DNA of 64,000 bases from Miscanthus floridulus (lineage: Eukaryota; Streptophyta; Magnoliopsida; Poales; Poaceae): assembly GCF_019320115.1 (NCBI RefSeq), contig NC_089594.1, positions 23,367,086 to 23,431,085 on the forward strand. The letters are read 5' to 3'. The number at the start of each line of letters is the position of its first letter. Within the stretch, counting starts at the first letter, position 1. The position numbers and the translations under genes are program-made. This document shows, one piece after another, positions 58,101 to 64,000 of the stretch. The notes beneath the pieces are model-generated. The model did no database searches, was not told the DNA's origin, and saw only the letters and a program-made list of their open reading frames with translations.

Positions 58101-58405
58101 TGAAGGAAGGCCAAAGCTTGAAGGCAAAGTCCGGTGCGGACAAAGGAAACGAAGAGGACAATCTCACCAGGACCCGGAGCTGGAACCCGATGCTCGCCCG
58201 AAACTCTCTATTCAACGATGACTTTGCTTTGGATCAAGCCGTCGCTGACGAGCTCGCGCAGCTGATCTTCGCTTGTTGTTGGAGCCAACCAAACCTTCTG
58301 AGCAGCCCTCATGGCCACGAACTCCTAGTTTTCGATCAAAGAAAGGGATGACTCCTCGTCCACGAAGGTCGCTTGGGACTTGCTTGTGGTTTTCTTCTTT
58401 CCCAT
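55145..58405 (-). pseudogene. RE5 antisense multi-exon gene
   Basis: Starts at ATG 58405 (MGKKKTTSKSQATFVDEESS). Exons inferred on the minus strand: 58405-57446, 57346-57040, about 56960-56898, 56840-56562, 56477-56083, about 55960-55777 and 55699 to about 55145. Exon 1 contains VPAPGPGEIVLFVSFVRTG, GVSLNHLTPNVVLHLFVF and FVHLCEAFLGIPPSL. This matches what I know of the plant 'putative gypsy type transposon' (Transposase_28) domain. The protein then has NLS-like KKPRKP, a Pro/Ser-rich part, and two coiled coils (ENERKLSSEVDALKADLDL; VEKQKLSESIDEMKALV). Exon 1 is broken by five TAG and one TAA. Function is unknown. The exon borders rest on GT-AG signals and have not been tested. Confidence 0.65.
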
Positions 58406-58498
58406 GAACTGGCGGAAGCAAAAAGGCACTAGGGAAGATGAAGCTAGACGATGGCGCTCGGGTGACAGCGACGATGACGGCGGTAGATTTCTGAAAGC

Positions 58499-58558
58499 TA
58501 GGGTTTAAAGGCAAGAGCTGGGCAGCAAAGGAAAGGAAGATAAAAGGTCTTTAAATAG
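58499..58558 (-). promoter_or_regulatory. Promoter of the RE5 antisense gene
   Basis: CTATTTAAAG on the minus strand (58549-58558) is TATA-like and lies about 145 bases before the ATG. AAACCCTA at 58499-58506 is a plant telo-box, common in promoters and leaders of plant genes. A 5' UTR of about 100 bases is implied. Confidence 0.45.
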
Positions 58559-60304
58559 ATTTTTCAGTAATAAAAATGGCCCACAAGGCCCGTTAAAACA
58601 CAGTGTGAGAACGCAACGGTCCATTTACCGACGCAGCTAAAACGACGGAGGGCACAAATCCACACAACGGTACAAACCAACGGGCAGATTTTAGACTTAT
58701 CCGTCCAGCACCATGGCAGGGTTATCAGATCGCTACAAGAACAACTCGTCAAACCAAGAAGAAAGAAAGGGCTACCTCACAAGGAACAAAGGAACCCGGT
58801 TATTTAAAAAAGAACTCGGTAATCTCATGAACGACAGGGATCACAGCAGAAAAGTAAAAGACAACTCAGAAGACAAGATTCATTCCATTACAAGCGGCTT
58901 CAAAAATAGAAGATTACAAATCTTACAAGACCCAATGAACTCGGTACCATGAAAAGCAAAGTAGCAAAGAGGAACATGGACACGGCTAGGCTCTAGAACG
59001 ACTACGTGTCCCAAATTGTTACTCAAAAGGACAAACTGCCATCAGCTACACTATTTTCTTCAAAGGACGGATGCAGTGCATCCAAGGCGGAAATCGGCAG
59101 CATGGCAAGGCAACATGGAGCAGAGAAGGCCGGCGGGCATCTGTCTACCCAAGACCGATGTGATGCTGGATATGGCGTTGATCTGCACTGGACAGTCTCA
59201 AGACAGGCGACGAGGATCAACCTAGAACTGCCAGATGAAGGAACGAAGCCCACATCACAAGACTTCCTCCAACTACCGCTACGTACATCCTGGCACAATG
59301 CTGTCGCGGGATTAGCCTACCTCTAATCCCTATCACAAGACTTCCTCCAACTATGACAAGACACAAAGAAACTACAAAATATGCCCGGGGGCTGCTCTAC
59401 TTCACAAACTACCATGTTCATAACCACGAAGATTTCAACAGAATGTCCAATGGATGAAAACAAGCACTCCGGGACAGTATTTATAGATCAAAGGAGCGGC
59501 GCACATGGACTAGGAGTACCAACGAAATAAGCCTAACAAAGGACATAGTGAAAAGACAGAACTCAATAATGGATGACTCAGGCGAGAGGGAACAGTACTC
59601 GAAGACGGGCATATTCGGAAGAATATACCAGCACAGTACAACCCATGAACAAAAGGCATTTACACTCAACCACCACCATACAACTATATCTGACAACAGC
59701 AGACTATCAAAGAATATGCCAAGACCTCGCATCCGAGTTCTTCCTGAACAAAACAACAAGGATATACGTTCGGAGGCTGCATGCTGCGAAACTACTCGGA
59801 TGATGGTTTAATTCAAGACTAAAAAGCTGCTTCGAAAAGATGCCGCAAAACTACTCAGATGATGACATAATCCAACTCTCGGGAACTACTTCAGAACATA
59901 AATTTTCAAACAACATAAATATGCAAGACCCTCCAACTTTTTGTTCCAAATAGCAAGAGGCTCGGGGGCTACACTCAGTGAGTGCACTTTTTCTTCGAAA
60001 AAGCGCACGTCACCAAAAGACTTCCTCAACGCAGAGAACGAGCCATATTCGAGTTCTTTTTTATAAAACTTTAACGAACAAATAGAGCAACTTCAAGACA
60101 AGATCCTCCAGCTCCTTGTTCCAAATAGCAAGAGGCTCGGGGGCTACAACCAGATGGGTGTACTTTTTCTTTAAAAAAAGCACTCACCACTCGAAGGTCC
60201 CAAGAAGCGCTACAAGATTTCACTCCAGAAAGCACTCGAATGACGTTTGTTACTACTCATCAAGACTTGAAGGAGCAAAACGAGACTTTCAGAGCTCAAC
60301 CATG
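58559..60304. other. RE5 3' spacer
   Basis: Noncoding between the antisense promoter and the polypurine tract. It includes two copies of the PPT-like direct repeat. I see no reading frame worth naming. Confidence 0.55.
59926..60149 (+). repeat. Direct repeats containing a PPT-like core (copies 2 and 3)
   Basis: Two copies of the ~55-bp CTCC...GGCTCGGGGGCTAC unit at 59926-59974 and 60105-60149. Confidence 0.7.
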
Positions 60305-60319
60305 AAGTGCTCGGGGGCT
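60305..60319 (+). other. RE5 polypurine tract
   Basis: AAGTGCTCGGGGGCT ends just before the 3' LTR at 60320. Confidence 0.7.
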
Positions 60320-60716
60320 TGTCGATACGGGACCCACAGGATACCCCATAAAGGAGAGAGAAGATCTAGCCTAACTAGTATTCTTCCCTTATAATTCTAG
60401 TAGTAGTACTATTCAGTAATCCTACTAGTAACTCTCATTATAAACCGACTAGGACTCTGGCCTCCTGCCTATATAAAGGAGGGCAGGGCTCCTGGACAAA
60501 AGAACAACAATTGTACAACACAACACTTGACAATCAATCCAACGCAAAGGTTAACGCCGACTGGACGTAGGGTTATTACTCGATCCGCGATTGAGGGCCT
60601 GAACCAAAATAAATCGACTGTCTCTTGCGTTAACCATCGAGTTCAGCATATGCCGGAGCCCGAACATACTGCCCCGAGTACCCCCGTGGCAGGCTATCGG
60701 TAGTAAAACATCGACA
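60320..60716 (+). repeat. RE5 3' LTR
   Basis: 397 bp, same boundaries as the 5' copy, with about 18 substitutions between them. Confidence 0.9.
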
Positions 60717-60865
60717 GGCACCCCCAAGAAAAGAAAAATAATCATCCGCTGCATTTGATTGTGCACAGTTGTTCAACAGTATCTAGCAGGCTATCTCTGA
60801 AGGGCAAAGCGTAGTGCAGTGGAAGTGGAACACATATGCCTGCACTCACTAACCGCCATCAGCAC

Positions 60866-61297
60866 TGTTGGCCCCAGGATCTTCCGCATGGGTGACCCGA
60901 CCGTTTATTAGCGTTGCTGACCACACACTATGGCTAGAGATAGAGAAGGGAGGGAGAACAGAGCGCACACACACAGCACCAGCACCAGCGTTGGCCAGAG
61001 CTCTGCAGAGGAGATGGCAAAACTGAACTCGCTCTCTTTACTGAGTTACAGTGGAAAGCTATATATATAACTCTACCCATCTAATCCTAGTGTACAGATA
61101 TGTCAGGCTGTCATGCTGCTACAGTGACTAGATGTGACAGCAGGGCTGACTTTGGCGTCCGCGCCTGCTGTGGCTACTGTGCGGCAGGGTAGCCTTTCGG
61201 CGCCTGCCTCTGCAGCGGTTACAGTGCAGTAGCAGGGGAGCCCTTTCGACACCTGCTCCTGCTGCGCGTACAGAGGAGAGCAGCAGATTACTTAACA
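60866..61297 (-). repeat. Solo LTR
   Basis: TGTTGG...TTAACA, 432 bp, flanked by AGCAC on both sides (60861-60865 and 61298-61302). There is no internal region, so it arose by LTR-LTR recombination. The minus strand carries a TATATATATAG TATA box and a pyrimidine-rich leader, so I assign minus orientation. Confidence 0.75.
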
Positions 61298-61302
61298 AGC
61301 AC

Positions 61303-62793
61303 CACTGTTGCATTGCCTAAGCAGGCCACAGGATTTGGTCTAAAGAAAAACAAATGCACCCATTGCCCATATATAAAATATAAAAAGGCGATGAACACTT
61401 GTCTGAAATGGAAGCAAACGACGCTCACCATTCTCCTTTGTCAAATGCCCGGATCGGATATTATAAACCTCTGAAAAGAAGTGTCGGCAAATGGCGCCTA
61501 CAGCCTACGGGACTGAAATTCTGTGAACCAGATAGAACGACCAGTGTGCCGTTGCTCTCACTCTCAGGCTGCATTTCCACTCTCAGTGTTTTCAGTTGGG
61601 TGGTGAATCGATGGCGGTGGAAGAAAACTTTCCTGCTTGCAGCCGCCCTCTGCTCCTGAGTGGATAAAGGATTTAATTCTCGCACTGATAGATCGTTTCG
61701 AAAACATAGAGAATGAGTTATCTTGACATCTGGAGATTTCGCTTTTTCTGAAAGCACAAAGCAGGTTCACTAATTAAAGGAAATTTACAGGTTTGTAAGA
61801 TGCAACCAACTAATGCCACTCTTACGTACGTACGTATTAACAAAAGCAATTCTAAAACGTGACAGTATCGATGTACAGAAAACAAAATGTCTGTCAGCAT
61901 CAAACAGGCCATACGTACGTACAAGGAAAACGATAGATGTCTGTTATATTTTGTTTCGATATATACACTGTCAGATGTCACACTCGTTTCCATTTATTAA
62001 TTGCGACTGATCGAGGTGACAAAGCCATTTGATGTGAACAAGAAATGCAAAGGAAGTCCACAAGGTTGAAAAAACTAAAAATATTCAGAACTTTTTATCG
62101 AAACATGTACTACAGTGGGTAGCACAAACAAAAATAAAGATGCATGTCTGGGGGGCGAATTATTGCCACCAGCTGGGCCAACTTTATTTCCATCCCATCA
62201 AAAGATAATTTCAATTATGCTCTTCGATCAATCCTCATCAGTCATCACCCAACCCAAAGCCTGCTATCTTGAGTGTTTCTATGGATGAAAAATATTCAGA
62301 GAGCAAAAGCACCAGATATATATGGGACTAATACAGAACAGTCAGCAGCAAGCATTAGCACGCAGTGGCATCACATCCGAATTGAAGTAGTGGCAATTCT
62401 CCATTCGCTTCTTGATCCTATTTTTTCCTACCTACCAGATGAAAGGCTGCCTGTCTGTGCATGCCCTCACCTTCAATATCAAGCGCGCGCGCACACACAC
62501 ATTCTTCCAAATAGACAGACATTTCTAGACACACAATGTGGGATATATATAATCTGCGGTGTAGTAAGACAGTGATGCGAGAACGGCAATCCACCCTTTT
62601 CCTTTTCCATTTCCACGAGCAAATTTTTCAGGTGCGGATCGGAGCAGATTTTCCACAAGTCCTTTTAGGCCAGCAGAATCCAACTGAAAAGAAAAGGAGA
62701 AGAGAAAAAAAGCAGGTGGCTGATCCATCGATCTCCATGCATGCGAAAACGATGACGATCCGGGTAATCATCATCATACGCTGGCTATGGCTA
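61303..62793. other. Intergenic region
   Basis: Several short unsupported ORFs. Nothing resembles a known gene. It may be the 3' UTR of the possible exon at 62794-62895 (minus). Confidence 0.4.
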
Positions 62794-62895
62794 CTACTGC
62801 TGGTAGTAGGGTGTAGGGTTCACAAGGCCGGAGCCGGAGTGGCCGCCGCCGGCGTGCGACCAATGGAGCGCTAGCTGCGTCCCTGCATGCATGTT
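62794..62895 (-). CDS. Possible terminal exon of an unidentified gene
   Basis: On the minus strand, TTATTAATCTTTCAG is a good splice acceptor; after it a 34-codon frame reads NMHAGTQLALHWSHAGGGHS and ends VNPTPYYQQ with a TAG. The composition, with codon-position GC, is unlike the flanking DNA. I do not recognise the protein. Earlier exons would lie to the right, at or beyond 63160, or outside the window. Chance is possible. Confidence 0.3.
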   Translation of the reverse strand, partial: NMHAGTQLALHWSHAGGGHSGSGLVNPTPYYQQ

Positions 62896-63501
62896 CTGAA
62901 AGATTAATAACGGAGGTCGCCATCTGCTCGTGGCGAATGTGCAGTGTTCGCGGCGCCGCGATCGTGGGGATTTGGATTTGTGCCGATCTCGGGAGGGGAC
63001 GCCACGGCTGCCCAAGTGGAGATGCAATACAGGTGCGCGGAAGGACCGGAGGTACATACTCGTGTGCTTTCTTCTCCGGTTGTGGAGTGGAGAACGCTAG
63101 CTCGGTTGTTTGATGGCGTCGGTCCATGTGCTGAGATAGTAGCATTTATAACTTGAGAACATGTACATGAGCGAGCCTACCTGATGTTGTTGCTCATACG
63201 ACATGTGTCACGTACTTTAGACTGTCAACAATAAGAAAACACCCAAACCCAAAATAGATAGCAAGAGATCTAAAATCAGTCTTCAACAGAATACCTATAC
63301 GGAAGACCTATTTTGAGTTATCTGAGAGGTACAACCTAAATATGGGTATCCTCTCTCCTGGAAACCCATTTAAAAAAAATATTCTTTTTTGGTTTTGTTG
63401 TTGAAGAAGATGCCGAATATGTATTAAACCTTTTGCCTGTAGCACTACTCAAAGAACGAATTTGTCTTATATTTTATGTGTTGTTATTGGAAATAGCCTT
63501 A
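62896..63501. other. Intergenic or intronic DNA
   Basis: No supported feature. The GC-rich part up to about 63060 could hold another exon, but I found no frame to defend. Confidence 0.35.
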
Positions 63502-63731
63502 GACCCTCTTTCGCAGTCTTCATCCAGCTTTGCACTGTTCACGCTGTAGATACTGTAACCATGAGCTGGTGAGAGCTCCAAAACTCCACTCTGGCTCGCC
63601 AGCTTCAGTTTGTATCTAGTTCATTTTGCTGCAAAGGGTTTCAACGGTTTCACGCTACAGTACTCAACAGGGGCACTACAGTGCTTTGTCAGAGAGAACT
63701 GAAACTGTTTTGTGGTGTGGCAAAGAGGCTC
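63502..63731. mobile_element. Tourist-like MITE
   Basis: GACCCTCTTTCGCA at the left and TGGCAAAGAGGCTC at the right are inverted relatives, flanked by TTA on both sides. 230 bp. The CTACAGTACTC-type stretches inside suit a PIF/Harbinger MITE. After it the window ends in AT-rich DNA with nothing supported. Confidence 0.6.
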
Positions 63732-64000
63732 TTAGTACGCTTCGCCGGAGTTGCCTGGCACATAGTGAGCGCTCAGGTGTTTGATGTCGAGTGCCACAGG
63801 CTGAAATCGCTGCTCCTCGGAAACGCTCGATCATAAAAAGTTGGCCTTTCAATATTTGATACTATTGTTTAGGAGTTTGGTAAAACAACTTCCTATCTTA
63901 ATTTTTTAGCAAAAAGGAAAAAAAATCTACTCCAATAGTTTAGTAAAAGAGCTCCTTAAAAATAAAAGATGATCAAATATCCTCCTCAACCCATAAATTT

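Larger units (their letters stand above)
47063..60716 (+). mobile_element. RE5: complete Ty3/gypsy Tat-type element
   Basis: 13,654 bp with 397-bp LTRs and a perfect five-base duplication GGCAC (47058-47062 and 60717-60721). The order is PBS, gag, protease, RT, two RNase H domains and integrase, which is the gypsy order. The second RNase H, the size, the tandem-repeat block and an antisense gene behind pol are hallmarks of the Tat group (Grande, Retand and relatives). I count about 18 differences between the LTRs by eye (~4.5%), mostly transitions. Stops in gag and pol make it inactive. Confidence 0.9.

Noticed and set aside
61399..61757. Overlapping 86- and 98-codon ORFs on both strands
   Set aside because: No recognisable motif, splice signals or codon bias; treated as chance.

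Overview
The window is nuclear DNA of a grass, most likely from the Andropogoneae/Panicoideae. The evidence is nested LTR retrotransposons with long LTRs, many short MITEs of familiar grass types, one intron-containing B3 gene and one intronless PPR gene. There are no bacterial operons, rRNA genes, tRNA genes or CRISPR arrays. About 46 of the 64 kb is retrotransposon. All family and domain names come from reading motifs by eye; no database was searched.

Layout. 1-479 is unassigned repeat-like DNA. 480-25950 is RE1, a decayed Ty1/copia element of the SIRE/Maximus type (initiator-Met PBS, gag with two zinc knuckles, pol, and a separate env-like third ORF). RE1 is interrupted twice: at 6396-8802 by RE3, a rearranged copia fragment with head-to-head LTRs, and at 12537-23350 by RE2, a 10.8-kb element with 2.37-kb LTRs, a gag and a second large ORF but no pol. 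25951-32960 is the host gene region, holding the B3 transcription factor gene (29289-30353) and several MITEs. 32961-38603 is RE4, a complete copia element on the minus strand with 284-bp LTRs and a TTGTC target duplication. 39971-41449 (minus) is a PPR gene. 44510-46171 is a Mutator-like element with ~200-bp terminal inverted repeats around GC-rich filler. 47063-60716 is RE5, a complete 13.65-kb Ty3/gypsy Tat-type element (397-bp LTRs, GGCAC duplication). It has a second RNase H, a block of seven ~109-bp repeats and a multi-exon antisense gene. 60866-61297 is a solo LTR with an AGCAC duplication. The right end is mostly featureless, with one possible terminal exon and one MITE.

How the parts relate. 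The most interesting material is in the retroelements' extra genes. RE1 and RE2 each carry an additional ORF behind what looks like its own internal promoter: copies of the same inverted-repeat motif that fills the LTR U3, a TATA box, then a leader with a plausible intron. In RE2 the motif is close to the palindrome ACCGGACATGTCCGGT. It recurs in the LTR, inside gag, in the spacer and before the internal TATA box, usually as pairs whose starts lie 22 bp (about two helical turns) apart. RE5 carries its extra gene on the opposite strand, also with its own TATA box, and the encoded N-terminus resembles the plant 'putative gypsy type transposon' domain.

Decay pattern. Across RE1, RE2 and RE5 long reading frames keep their phase for 1-4 kb while being broken almost only by TAG codons, as expected from C-to-T change at CAG/CTG (CHG) sites in methylated elements. 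None of the elements looks able to make a full set of proteins.
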